NCBI RefSeq assembly: GCF_026262505.1
Contig: NC_067207.1
Span: forward strand, 3,418,252-3,482,251
Length of the DNA stretch: 64,000 nt
Origin: Trichomonas vaginalis G3
Taxonomy: Eukaryota > Parabasalia > Trichomonadida > Trichomonadidae
Reading direction: 5' to 3'
Within the stretch, counting starts at the first letter, position 1, and every line of letters begins with the position of its first letter. Positions 1 to 9,453 of the stretch are shown piece by piece. Position numbers and translations under genes: made by a program. Below the pieces are notes generated by a model. The model made no database searches. It saw only the letters and a list, made by a program, of their open reading frames with translations, and was not told the origin of the DNA.

Positions 1-437
1 TCAGTAACTAAAGAAATTCTATCAGTTTCTTTAAGCCAGTTACCAGAAGTAAAAAGGTTTGCATTTTGGAAGTTTTCTTTGATTTGCTGAAATTCTTGAG
101 GGTGACTCTCAATTTTTGTAAGGTCTGTTTGAATTTTCTGTATTATTTTGTTGATTCCAGTATTCGGCATTTGATCTTTGAAATTACAAAATGCTTGAGC
201 AGCATCCAAATCGATTTCTTCTGGTTTTCTTCCTTTTGGAGGATGATAAGGAATTGGCGCACGTAATTTTACTGCTTTTCGAAATGTGTTTTCAGAAATT
301 TTTGAATATATAACTCTGCCTTCATGATTTATTTTAGCTTTCGCGCAAATATCAGTTAACTTAACTCCATTATTTGATTTTGTGATGGCTTCACAAAGCC
401 AATCAATATCAATCTCTTCTGGAGAATGTCTTCTCAT
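1..437 (-). CDS. Partial hypothetical protein with a possible N-terminal helix-turn-helix, cut by the window edge
   Basis: On the minus strand a frame opens with ATG at 437 and stays open to base 1, so about 145 N-terminal residues are seen and the C terminus lies outside. The protein begins MRRHSPEEIDIDWLCEAI. The stretch VKLTDICAKAKINHEGRVIY, followed by SENTFRKAVK, has the spacing of a helix-turn-helix DNA-binding region. A basic Pro-rich linker (HPPKGRKPEE) follows, then a charged helical part. It could be a transposase or a DNA-binding protein. I do not recognise the family. A 17-bp unit, CTCATCTAGAATATTTT, is tandemly duplicated at 433-466 across the start codon, so part of the leader is duplicated. 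Confidence 0.5.
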   Translation of the reverse strand, partial: MRRHSPEEIDIDWLCEAITKSNNGVKLTDICAKAKINHEGRVIYSKISENTFRKAVKLRAPIPYHPPKGRKPEEIDLDAAQAFCNFKDQMPNTGINKIIQKIQTDLTKIESHPQEFQQIKENFQNANLFTSGNWLKETDRISLVT

Positions 438-1098
438 CTAGAATATTTTCTCATCTAGAATATTTTCAATACTTTACATACAAACATTTTTATTTCTAAA
501 AAACTTTTTAATTTTTTCTAGGATATATGAATGAAAATAGTTAGAACAAGATTTTGAAGCTCAAAACATTAAAAATTATTAAAGATTTGTATAATATGAT
601 TAAAAATGGGAAATAATATGAGGCAATATAAAGGAATATGAATATTAAATAAATATATCTAAATAGAAAGAATCAGAAAAATCAAATTATTGGCGCCAAA
701 AATGTCACCTTTTTGGTGAGCCATTTCGGTATGAGATAAAAAACAAAATTCGAATTCTTTGTTTTATTTTGTTATAATTTTTATTGACTTTAATTTGAAA
801 TTTATTTAGATGTGTAATTTGTATGCTGTTAATCTTTTTAGCACTCTACAGAATTTCGAAAACAGCCATAATTATTGATTCGCTTCGGGTTCTAAAAAAT
901 TGAGAGAATTGAGGGATTTAAAATGGATTGAAGAGGAGTTCTCGTCTCAATAAAATAGTCTTCATGATTTAATTGGGAAATCTTATGAGTAAAATGAGAG
1001 CGAGACAATTTTAGCACAATCATCTGCAGTTTGCATAATTAAAAATCAATTTTGCAATATACTATTTAAATATTGTTTAATCAAATAAAAATTAAAGC
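438..1098. other. Intergenic, AT-rich, no gene seen
   Basis: No convincing coding frame on either strand. The stretch holds the second unit of the 17-bp tandem repeat and a conspicuous GC patch near 690-725 (GGCGCC and TGTCACC). Around 890-1075 a short, stop-ridden reading vaguely resembles the N-terminal helix-turn-helix of Tc1-type transposases. That is too weak to call. Confidence 0.4.
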
Positions 1099-1319
1099 TT
1101 AATGGTGTAATTACCACTATCTGACATTCTCTCAATTTTTTTGACATCCGAGCTTTATACCCCAATATGCTATGATAAAAAACTAATATTTTCCCTCTGG
1201 AAAAAGTTAATATAAATCACTACATAGTACTTCATATGACTTTTATACCTTTTTGTTATTAAAAGAAAGATATGTTGATGTTATGATAGCATGTCAGAAA
1301 GTGGTATGTGCACCCTTAA
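1099..1319. mobile_element. Short TTAA-flanked inverted-repeat element (MITE)
   Basis: TTAA at 1099-1102 and at 1316-1319 bracket a 213-bp body. The outer 25 bp are imperfect inverted repeats: TGGTGTAATTACCACTATCT on the left against GGGTGCACATACCACTTTCT on the complement of the right, both continuing GACAT (5 mismatches in 25). The right end GTGCACCCTTAA is identical to the right end of the 1.04-kb repeats at 16.7, 35.1 and 43.1 kb, so it belongs to the same superfamily. It has no coding capacity. Confidence 0.65.
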
Positions 1320-1613
1320 TTCAAAAGGAATAATTTCATCATGGTGCATTAATTCATACTGGGCAAAATTCTTAAAATCAATCCTTGTATTTTGAGCAGT
1401 TCGTTGCAAATAGCTAGACCCACAGCAGCAAGTAATAAGAGTCCAACAAATTGCCCCTAATGTAAATGATGTATTGTTTTCTTGACTGGTTGCACTGAGT
1501 AAACCGATTAATTTATAGTCTACAAAAATGTATTTGCGTAAGAAATAAGTTGAATGAATTATGTTTTCTTTCGCAATACGGCTAAGTCTATTTGTACAAA
1601 GCAATAATACCAC
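1320..1613 (-). pseudogene. Possible gene fragment next to the MITE
   Basis: A minus-strand frame (1613 down to 1281) runs into the right end of the MITE at 1319. The part outside the MITE includes segments with ordinary protein composition (NTRIDFKNFAQYELMHHDEI). It may be the remnant of a gene whose 3' part was displaced by the insertion. There is no recognisable family, and chance is also possible. Confidence 0.2.
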
Positions 1614-2115
1614 AATATGATAATATGCACTTCTCCAGTCAAAAGTGTCATGAAAAATTTTTCAATTAGATTTTCATAAAAAAACATTTCAAAATGATAA
1701 AAATTACAAGGGAATTATTATATTTCAGTTGATTATATATCTTATACAACACATAAATTAATATGATTTCTGTTTAAAAAGTCAAGATATAACTGACATT
1801 TCTCAAATAGTGTTTAGATTTAGTGCATTTTGCATCACCATCATATTTATTTACATTAATAAAGCCATTTAAACACAAGTTAAATTTTACCAATTTTTTA
1901 TAGATAACTCAGTACCAAAATAGACTCAGAATGAAAAGAAATAAAAAGTGACAAATTGTTTACGTATCGATGCAGCGAACCCTTAAAAATTGAGACGTTT
2001 CCTGTCATTTTTTGAGATTCTCTCAAACCTCTGAAAAGTCCGGATAAATATGCTAAATACAGTGGATATCGGATATCATTTCAAAAATTTTCAATAAATT
2101 TTGCCCAAAATTTTG
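1614..2115. other. Intergenic region upstream of the two-frame gene
   Basis: AT-rich, no gene. It contains one exact AAAAGTGACA at 1944-1953, the 10-mer found next to several start codons in this window, here 162 bases before the ATG at 2116. Confidence 0.4.
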
Positions 2116-2691
2116 ATGGGTTGTTCATGCTCATCCTCGGATATAAGTCCTTCAGCTGAAAGGAGTTTTTTTCACGTTCGGATGGATTTTCTAGATGGAC
2201 CACATTTTCAAAATCTCCAATTTAAGCCAATTCTTTATGATAAAGTAAATGAAACCAAAACCATAGTCCCCCCTTGTCATGGTTCCAAATTCGAAATTAA
2301 GAATGCATTTCCTATTATTCCATTTTTATATGATGGTGAAAACCTTAATTTTCTCGTAGGTTGTGATTATTATTTCATCAATAACCAAGGGCAAATTGGA
2401 TATTTGATTTTGACATACAAAGGGGAATGCTGTGATACACCAGACGTTAGCCATGTAATTCAAAGACATGTTGATGAAACAATTCCTGTGGAAAGAAGGA
2501 TGATGAAGATTGCGAAGTTGTTTTTCGAACCAGTACAAAAATGTCTTTTCCCCAAAATCTATGACTTTAATTGTGATCTCCCTAAATTTTACGAATTCAA
2601 AAAGAATTTACTGGCAAATAATTATATAATAATTAATCCACCAATTGCGCAACGTTCGTTTTCAATAGATGACAGTCTATTTATGAAATAG
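2116..2691 (+). CDS. Hypothetical protein, N-terminal half of a two-frame gene
   Basis: The ATG at 2116 gives MGCSCSSSDIS; the frame is open further upstream only through a TTG. An N-terminal MGC followed by Cys and Ser is the kind of start that is myristoylated or palmitoylated, so membrane attachment is possible. The body contains NAFPIIPFLYDGENLNFLVG and a downstream FINNQGQIGYL stretch. The partner frame (from about 2670 to 3410) carries a similar arrangement (NPVIAFRGVYDTCLFFFYG, then VSNDGRIAEG). The two halves therefore look like tandem copies of one domain and probably formed a single protein of about 430 residues. The frames overlap only near 2670-2691 and differ by one base. I do not recognise the family. 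Confidence 0.55.
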   Translation: MGCSCSSSDISPSAERSFFHVRMDFLDGPHFQNLQFKPILYDKVNETKTIVPPCHGSKFEIKNAFPIIPFLYDGENLNFLVGCDYYFINNQGQIGYLILTYKGECCDTPDVSHVIQRHVDETIPVERRMMKIAKLFFEPVQKCLFPKIYDFNCDLPKFYEFKKNLLANNYIIINPPIAQRSFSIDDSLFMK

Positions 2692-2696
2692 ATGCA

Positions 2697-3410
2697 CCAC
2701 CTCAAATTATTCCTAAAAATGACGAAGAAGTTGATCATTTATCTCAAGAAGATAAAATAATGGATAAAAGTCTAAAAAGCATTCAAATTTGGCAAGAGAA
2801 CTCATCAAATAAAGAAAATTATCAATCAAAAAGTAATTATACCCGAATAGAAGATGAATGGGAATATCAGGATTACACATCTTGTTTTGTTCCAATTCCC
2901 AAAGATAAACCAAATTACTACTATCACATTAAAAATAAAAATCAGACAAAAGGAATTGAAAGCAATGATAAAGTCTACAACCCGGTTATTGCATTTCGAG
3001 GGGTATACGATACTTGTCTATTCTTCTTTTATGGAACAAGTCTATTTGCGGTTTCAAATGATGGTAGAATTGCTGAGGGACAGTTGGTAGTTTTTCCATA
3101 TTCGTATGTCCCTTGCTACTTGTATAACAAACTGAGATACCCTGCCAATTGTCGCGAGAAAATCTTAGTTCACCGAATGCAAAAATATTTTTCCAAGAAA
3201 TGTATATATCAAAAAGAGCCCGCTTGCTTTCATAATTATCAAAATTATGGATTAGAAGCATTTGGTATTAGATCGGCACAATTGTATACTTTTGTATTCA
3301 TTCCAATGGGAGACATTATTAAAAATGATTACATCAACCCTCGAGTGCAACTAGAATATAAGTTTAATGAAGAATTAGGTTGCTATGTAAAAAGACAAAA
3401 AAATGAATAA
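2697..3410 (+). CDS. Hypothetical protein, C-terminal half of the two-frame gene
   Basis: The frame opens just before the first half stops. It has a possible internal start at 2760 (MDKSLKSIQIWQENSS), but coding-like sequence (APPQIIPKNDEEVDHLSQED) precedes that ATG, which argues that translation enters from the first half. It ends at 3410 with a charged tail (YVKRQKNE). The central NPVIAFRGVYDTCLFFFYG and VSNDGRIAEG repeat the pattern of the first half. No known domain, signal peptide or membrane helix is seen. The split may be a sequence error, a recent indel in a decaying gene, or programmed frameshifting; I cannot decide. Confidence 0.5.
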   Translation, partial: PPQIIPKNDEEVDHLSQEDKIMDKSLKSIQIWQENSSNKENYQSKSNYTRIEDEWEYQDYTSCFVPIPKDKPNYYYHIKNKNQTKGIESNDKVYNPVIAFRGVYDTCLFFFYGTSLFAVSNDGRIAEGQLVVFPYSYVPCYLYNKLRYPANCREKILVHRMQKYFSKKCIYQKEPACFHNYQNYGLEAFGIRSAQLYTFVFIPMGDIIKNDYINPRVQLEYKFNEELGCYVKRQKNE

Positions 3411-3675
3411 AAAATTTGATTTATTCCAAATTTTTAAGTTTACAATATAACTATTATTAACAGTTAGCAAAGTGTAATTCAAACAACTAATAGATATTGC
3501 TTATAAATCTAAAAAATATAGGAAATATTCAAAATTTTTTTATAATGGATACTAGTACAAATCAATAATGGATATTAAATTTAATTGAATTCACAAATAT
3601 AAATCCGCGTTTCTGAGCCTGGATGAACGTTTCAATCATTGTAATGGCATAGTTTTAGTTTTATGAAAATGATTT

Positions 3676-3688
3676 TGTCACTTTTATT
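3676..3688 (+). promoter_or_regulatory. TGTCACTTTT core motif before SNW1
   Basis: TGTCACTTTT at 3676-3685 ends three bases before the ATG at 3689. The same 10-mer or its complement lies 3-16 bases before four other start codons here, which suggests an initiator-like core element at the transcription start of genes with very short leaders. Confidence 0.5.
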
Positions 3689-4723
3689 ATGACAATTACT
3701 CCTTATAAAACAGCGGCAGAAGTTACACCTTTAATACCATCTAAGGAGGAAATTGCCCAAAATTTGAAAGCTGTTAAAGAAGCAATCGAAACAAATGTTC
3801 AAATCAAGCAAGGAAAACAAATTCAAGCAGAGAATTCGATACATACAGTGAGATTTCATACAGATGAGAAAGATTATACTGTACGTGTCGCTGATAGAAA
3901 AGTTGATCCATTCGATCCTGCAAGATTTCGAACTCGAAAAGTAATAGAACTCCAGGAAAAGGATCCGGAGCCAATCCTTACAGCTCCTGTTAAAAAACTT
4001 ACTCCTGAGGAAGAAAAGTATTGGTATATTCCTCCAGTTATTTCTAATTGGAAAAATCCAGCAGGAAATGTGATCCCTATGGATAAAAGAGTTGCAGCTG
4101 ATGGAAGACGTAATATAAAGCCAGAACTAAATGATAAATTTGCATTTATGAATCGCGCTTTAGAAGCTACGATGCAATCAATTAATGAAGCGGCGCATCA
4201 ACGAGCAATTCAGCAGCGACAGCTCCTTATCAAGCAGCAAGAAGAAGAGAAAGAACAACAACGCGAAGAAGTACGTAAATTACGCGAAGAAAAAATGAAA
4301 ATTGCCGCTCTCAAAAATTCGGAAGAAAGAAGTCATGATAAACTCATCGAGGAACATAACGAAGAAAGAAAACGCTTACAGAATAGAAGAAGAGATGTGT
4401 CTGGAAGGGTTGCTCCTGGATTTGCCCTTGTTTCTACGAATGAAGAAGTATTTGATAATAATTTGTTCGGAAAGAACGGAGGAATTGACCAAGGCTTCAT
4501 AGATGAAGAATCTAATAACGCATACGATGCTCCATTATTTAGACAACCGACAGAAAAAGCTTATGTTCCATTTGCTGAGTCAAGGAAGTCAAATGCGGTT
4601 AATTTGTCTGCTTTATCTGACTCAAAGAAGGCTGGCGCTTCAAGCTTTACCATTTCATTTAAGAAAGGAAACGCTCAAAAACCAATCTCTAATGAAGGTC
4701 TTTATATACCTGATAAGGAATAA
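3689..4723 (+). CDS. SNW1: SNW domain protein (SKIP/Prp45 homologue), spliceosome component
   Basis: SNW/SKIP proteins are part of the activated spliceosome (NineTeen-related components) and also act in transcription. At 344 residues this one is short against human SKIP (about 536) and close to yeast Prp45 (about 379). The family signature is plain: YIPPVISNWKNPAG, with SNWKN at residues 119-123, then IPMDKRVAADGR. The upstream part has the expected RKVDPFDPARFRTRKV stretch. A long Arg/Glu/Gln helix follows (residues about 165-240), then RDVSGRVAPG. The start is fixed by the TGTCACTTTT motif three bases upstream. It implies working splicing even though no intron is evident in this window. Confidence 0.9.
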   Translation: MTITPYKTAAEVTPLIPSKEEIAQNLKAVKEAIETNVQIKQGKQIQAENSIHTVRFHTDEKDYTVRVADRKVDPFDPARFRTRKVIELQEKDPEPILTAPVKKLTPEEEKYWYIPPVISNWKNPAGNVIPMDKRVAADGRRNIKPELNDKFAFMNRALEATMQSINEAAHQRAIQQRQLLIKQQEEEKEQQREEVRKLREEKMKIAALKNSEERSHDKLIEEHNEERKRLQNRRRDVSGRVAPGFALVSTNEEVFDNNLFGKNGGIDQGFIDEESNNAYDAPLFRQPTEKAYVPFAESRKSNAVNLSALSDSKKAGASSFTISFKKGNAQKPISNEGLYIPDKE

Positions 4724-5020
4724 TAATGTATTGTTATTTTGTATATAGATGATATAAATTGTTGTTTTGTTGTTTTTGATTGAAAATTTAATTCATATAA
4801 TTTTTTTTAATGCATTAAATTGAAATTTATCAGATATATATTCATACAAACTGATGTTCTTCGTAATTTATAAATCACAAGTTGAAATCATCATAATTTA
4901 TATTCAGAATTCACAGATAATGAATTTAAACCGCATAAATCATCTCTCTCTTTGTATCTGACCAAGTTGATTGTATCTATATTACTATAATTGCATAAGA
5001 ATAAACTTTACTCTCTGGGA

Positions 5021-5872
5021 ATGAAAAAACGAATCAAAAATTTTTTTATGGAAGAAGTTACAGATAATGATGAAATTGGTTCTCTGAAGAAACAGATCGC
5101 AGCAAACAATCTTTCTGGTTCATTGACTTTCCTTGAAAAGGCTTTACAAGGATTTTCGACCAGATACAGCAATTATACAAAAGTTTATCGTTCATTAAAT
5201 GAATTATTATCATTCTTCAATATTGACAACGCAAATTTAGAGCTGGGAAGAGGTATCACTCAAGTTCTGCAGGTATATCTTCAAACTTCTATTAAATTTT
5301 GCAGAAAAATTGATAAATACATACCATCAATATCAGATGAATTTCTGATGAACTCGCCTGAATCTATTATTCGTGAAATGCGTCAGAGATTTGTTGCTGT
5401 TTCAGAAGAAATTTCAGAATCTACTGCCAATATTACTAATAAAAGCGCAGAAATGTTTGCATCTTATGTGTACATTCATGCTCACCATAGTGCTACTAAC
5501 AAATCAAAATTAAATACTGCTGCATTTCCAGATATTAATGATATCCAGTATGATGTATCTCAAATTCATGAAGAAATGAAACATATTAAAAGTATTATGT
5601 GCTACTGCTATAGATTAGTTCTTATTGGTCAAGATAAAACCCAAGATATGGATAATGAAGCTTTTAATTTAATTAGCAGCTCTCTTTCGAGAGTTAAAGC
5701 TGACCTCGAGAATGCCGAAAAGACATTTGTAAGGCATGTTACTTCGCTTCATCACCTTGATATGTTATTAAACGGTACTTTGGAAGGAAGGATTAGAACT
5801 GGGCTTTCCAACCTCCAAAACGCAGGCAATGCTCAACAAAATGATGCTGATCAGCAATCAAACGAAAATTAA
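5021..5872 (+). CDS. Hypothetical helical protein
   Basis: ATG at 5021 (MKKRIKNFFMEEVTDNDEIG); the frame extends upstream only to a TTG. There are 283 residues, predicted almost wholly helical from the heptad-like pattern (for example EEMKHIKSIMCYCYRLVLIG and SSSLSRVKADLENAEKTFVR). No signal peptide, no membrane helix, and a Gln/Asn-rich C-terminal tail (NAQQNDADQQSNEN). The overall pattern could fit a BAR-like or other helical-bundle membrane-binding protein. That is only a guess from composition; I do not recognise the family. Confidence 0.6.
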   Translation: MKKRIKNFFMEEVTDNDEIGSLKKQIAANNLSGSLTFLEKALQGFSTRYSNYTKVYRSLNELLSFFNIDNANLELGRGITQVLQVYLQTSIKFCRKIDKYIPSISDEFLMNSPESIIREMRQRFVAVSEEISESTANITNKSAEMFASYVYIHAHHSATNKSKLNTAAFPDINDIQYDVSQIHEEMKHIKSIMCYCYRLVLIGQDKTQDMDNEAFNLISSSLSRVKADLENAEKTFVRHVTSLHHLDMLLNGTLEGRIRTGLSNLQNAGNAQQNDADQQSNEN

Positions 5873-6236
5873 GATAATTTGCACAAATTAGTACCTGATT
5901 TTTCGAAATATCAATAAATTCCATATTAATACTTATTGTTTGTTTGTATATAGATTAAATATGATGTTTGTGAAAATGATATCTTGAAAATTTTTTATAC
6001 CAACAAAATAATTGTGTATTTAAAGTTAAAAAGCTTTGATTTCACGCAGTCACTCCCTTCAATTTTGAGAATTTTATGAATTCTGCTTAAATTGAAGAAT
6101 AATGTTTTAGATTATCAGACAAAATGTTTTAGATTCAAATAATTTTATGATATTTTGATTTATGAGAAGATAAAGATGATATACTTGTTTTAGGCAAGAT
6201 CATTGAAATTTCAATGACTCAAACGGACGTTTAGAA
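5873..6236. other. Intergenic, nothing recognised
   Basis: 364 bases of AT-rich sequence. A short inverted repeat (TTGAAATTTCAA) lies at about 6204, 20-30 bases before the next start codon. No RNA gene or coding frame is seen. Confidence 0.35.
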
Positions 6237-7643
6237 ATGAATTCGCTCCTCTCTACAGCAGAGGACATTCAATCTCCACCATCACCGCCACGCGGGATAG
6301 ATACTCCAAAAACTAGTTCTAGATCAATTAGTGACCCATCATATCTTCAATCCCCAGCAACACCATTATATTCAGAAAAACAACAAGAACAATTTACAAA
6401 AAGAAAGCAAGAATTGGAATTAGAAGTCAATGTACTGATTCAAAAACGAACATCACTCGAAAATCAACTTAAAGAACTTAAAATAAATCGCGTTAGTTTT
6501 TCAGAATTGACATTACTTAAAGCTTCAGTAGCGCAGAGAACTAATGAGGATAACTCTTCTAAAATTGAAGAATTGATGAATAGTTATGCAGAAATTATTA
6601 AAGAAGTTCGTTCAAATCAGTCGCAAGTTGATATTCTGGAAACAAAAATACGAGAAGAACAAGAAAGAAGGAATTTAATATTCGGTGAAATAAGTACAAT
6701 GGAACAAGCACTTGATTTAAGTGATTTATCTTATAAAATACCAGAGTTCAAAGGAGTTACTATGAATTTTGATCATAGTCAGTACACATCTGATATTGAA
6801 AGGCTTTCAATGACGTCAAATACATCTAAACAGATTTGCAATGAGTTATTATGTGCTAAACCACCATTAAATGTGCTTACTGAAGCTGCATCAGAATATT
6901 CTAAATGTACAGAATCAAAGTGGAAAGTCAGAGCAATAGGAACAAGTATTTTCAGAGGGGAAATTTCTGCTCTTCAAAAACAGCTAAGTGAAACAGATAA
7001 TTACATCCACAAATTAGAAAATGAAATCAAAAATGATAAAAGCAAATCAGAAAGCTATCAAAATCAAATGAGGAAAGAAGAAATTGATTTAACCAATAAC
7101 AACTTGACATTGGTTCAAAACTATAAATCACAGATTACTCAGTTAGAGTCTAAGATTTCAAATCTTAAAACAGAAGTAACAAATTCCGCAAATATTTTTG
7201 AATCAATTCAGCAAGAAATGGAACAGATAGATCATAATAGAGTTGAAATGAGTTTGAAGATGGCAAATTACTCAGAAAGTGAAGATGAACCAGAAAGTGT
7301 AACAGATACTGAAGGTTATTCTGAAGATTTGTCAGATAACCAGAGAAATGAATTATTAGACCGCAAACTAGTGTTGCAAAAGGAAGTTTCCAAACTACGA
7401 GAAGACTATCAGAAGTTGCAAGCTCAATCAAGTGCAAAGAAAGAAAAGAAAATACAGGAATTATCCAAAATTTATGCAAAATATAAATCAGCAAAGCATC
7501 GTCTCAATAAAAATGGCCTTTCTGGTGTATTGCAGCTTGATGACTCTCCTTTCCGCAAAAAGATTGGTCATCTTATTCATAAAATTGATTCAAATATTTT
7601 AGAGATCAGCCAAAACTTCGAATCTGGTATCTTATCAGCCTAA
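6237..7643 (+). CDS. Coiled-coil protein with a Ser/Pro-rich head
   Basis: 468 residues. Residues 1-50 are Ser/Thr/Pro-rich with several SP/TP sites (SPPSPPRGIDTP, SPATP), typical of proline-directed kinase targets. From about residue 50 to 430 the protein is mostly coiled coil (KRKQELELEVNVLIQKRTSL; LLDRKLVLQKEVSKLREDYQ), broken by a non-coil segment near 150-220. An acidic hinge (SESEDEPESVTDTEGYSEDL) precedes the last coil. The architecture fits a cytoskeletal or centrosome/basal-body protein, but no family can be named. The ATG is the first in the frame. Confidence 0.65.
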   Translation: MNSLLSTAEDIQSPPSPPRGIDTPKTSSRSISDPSYLQSPATPLYSEKQQEQFTKRKQELELEVNVLIQKRTSLENQLKELKINRVSFSELTLLKASVAQRTNEDNSSKIEELMNSYAEIIKEVRSNQSQVDILETKIREEQERRNLIFGEISTMEQALDLSDLSYKIPEFKGVTMNFDHSQYTSDIERLSMTSNTSKQICNELLCAKPPLNVLTEAASEYSKCTESKWKVRAIGTSIFRGEISALQKQLSETDNYIHKLENEIKNDKSKSESYQNQMRKEEIDLTNNNLTLVQNYKSQITQLESKISNLKTEVTNSANIFESIQQEMEQIDHNRVEMSLKMANYSESEDEPESVTDTEGYSEDLSDNQRNELLDRKLVLQKEVSKLREDYQKLQAQSSAKKEKKIQELSKIYAKYKSAKHRLNKNGLSGVLQLDDSPFRKKIGHLIHKIDSNILEISQNFESGILSA

Positions 7644-7899
7644 GTATCAATAACTTATTCTCTGAATCATACAATATCTTCTTATGAATATTTTATTTCA
7701 GGAAATATTTTGGAAAGGTCGTCTTTATATATTCAGCTCAGCTGGATCTTGTTTCTAGGTGATTCTGGATTGTTTTTTGTAGATATTATTTTTATCCGCG
7801 TTTATATTGATTTTGTTTATATGTAAAATATGTTGTTTTAATAGAAATTGAAAATTTCATAAATAATATGTTTTAAAATTCTAATATATTACAAACAAA

Positions 7900-9276
7900 T
7901 TAAAATGATTTTGGAATAAAATGACCTGCTTCGTTAAATACAAAATTATTGTATGAAACAGGGGTACCATCAAGAAAGAGAAGCTTTGCCCATTTAGAAA
8001 TTGCTTCTGGAGGCATAAAATCTTCATATTTAATTTTTTCTTGACTTTCTAAGTTACAAAATACTCCATTTCTAATTGGATCATCTATATATCTTGTTAG
8101 CAATAGTTCTTCGAATGATTGGTTCTTCAAAAGATGATCTTCAAGCAGAGATGAATCAAAATTAAAAGGAGTTTCAAAAGTATCAAAAGAATAATATTTA
8201 ACGGGCTCTCTTGTCAAAGGTAATGTATCATTGCCCATTTTATAGCATTGGACATGGATTTTTTGGTAAAAATCTTCTTTTGATTTGTTAATATAACGTA
8301 AAAGTGGAACAAGTTGGCAAATATCGGATTCAAATTGATTTTCATTCTCATTTGAGAAGCCAGTGATATTGTGGAGAGCATAATGTCTGAAATTATCTAA
8401 AAATGAGTCAATTAAAATTTCTTCGATCTCTGTTTTTTCGTATATATAAGATCTTATTAAGTTTGCATAAAATGATGCTGAAAATGATGATATTCGACTC
8501 GATTCAGTCATTAAATTTGAATTTTGTGAAAGAATCATTGGAAATCCGTTATTTACGTATCTTCTAACGTATTCCAAATAAGAATTAATGTATCCTTTGA
8601 ATTTTTCTTGGTTCAAAAACAAGGAAAGCGCTTTTGATTCAAGCAAAAAGCTTCCTGAATCTCCAAGATATGTTCCTTGTATAAAATTATATTGTTTCGT
8701 TAAGGGAAGTTCTCCATGTGCTAAAGGAAATGGAATTGGTCGAGAAAATGCATGTGATGCAATTTCAGCGCATTCATCGAGTTTATTCAAGTACATTTCA
8801 TCGCCTGTTAGTGTATATATACTAATTAATCCTCCAATAATATGAATGAAGAGATCTTTTGTGTGAAGGAATCTATTTTGTTTACAAGTAAAAGATTTTT
8901 CAGTCCATTTACGTAATTTTTTGTACAACTTGTGATTTTCCATGATATAAAGCGTATCTAGTGATGATATTGCTGTAATTCCTAATCCTGAATGGTTTGA
9001 ACAATCACCAGATTCAGGATGATAATAATCGCTACCTAAACATGATTCAATGTATTGTGTTATTGATGTATCAACTGTGTTATACATTAATCTTTTGAAT
9101 CGAGTTGTTTCTTTGGAAATTTCGAATTTTAATCTGAAAGATTTGATTTTATGACGCTTAATCTCAGAAAATGTTGAAGTATCTGGTATCCTTGAGAATA
9201 TCAGAAGAGCTGTTATGATTAAAACTAAAAATTCTGCTAGAAAGAATTTGAGTAAATCCTTCCTACGAACTTTCAT
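7900..9276 (-). CDS. Glycoside hydrolase family 47 (class I alpha-mannosidase-like) type II membrane protein, possibly inactive
   Basis: Starting at the ATG at 9276 (MKVRRKDLLKFFLAEF), the protein has a short basic cytoplasmic tail and one membrane anchor at residues 9-28, the ER/Golgi type II layout of class I mannosidases. Family landmarks include GLGITAISSLDTLYIM (97-112), the HIIGGLISIYTLTGDE block, IPFPLAHGELP, GDSGSFLLESKALS, and near the C terminus YNNFVFNEAGHFIP, matching the VFNTEAHP block. The segment equivalent to DSFYEYLLK, with its catalytic Asp, reads SSFSASFYANLIRS and lacks both acidic residues. Length (458) suits the catalytic domain alone. It may act as an EDEM-like glycan-binding quality-control factor rather than as a trimming enzyme; that is inference. 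Confidence 0.75.
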   Translation of the reverse strand: MKVRRKDLLKFFLAEFLVLIITALLIFSRIPDTSTFSEIKRHKIKSFRLKFEISKETTRFKRLMYNTVDTSITQYIESCLGSDYYHPESGDCSNHSGLGITAISSLDTLYIMENHKLYKKLRKWTEKSFTCKQNRFLHTKDLFIHIIGGLISIYTLTGDEMYLNKLDECAEIASHAFSRPIPFPLAHGELPLTKQYNFIQGTYLGDSGSFLLESKALSLFLNQEKFKGYINSYLEYVRRYVNNGFPMILSQNSNLMTESSRISSFSASFYANLIRSYIYEKTEIEEILIDSFLDNFRHYALHNITGFSNENENQFESDICQLVPLLRYINKSKEDFYQKIHVQCYKMGNDTLPLTREPVKYYSFDTFETPFNFDSSLLEDHLLKNQSFEELLLTRYIDDPIRNGVFCNLESQEKIKYEDFMPPEAISKWAKLLFLDGTPVSYNNFVFNEAGHFIPKSF

Positions 9277-9453
9277 TATTAATACTTCGAAGGAATAGTA
9301 GATGTGTAAAATATTGTCTAAACATATATAAATCATTCCTGTAATTCTTATTTTTCTTCTATTTTATTTGGAATGATTTTATACAATTAAAGAAACAGAA
9401 AGGATGTAATCCTTTGGAAGAGAAAGCTGTTTGTTATATAAAAATCCATTAAG

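Noticed and set aside
890-1075. Possible Tc1-type transposase N-terminal remnant
   Set aside because: Only a vague helix-turn-helix-like reading with stops and no supporting terminal repeats.
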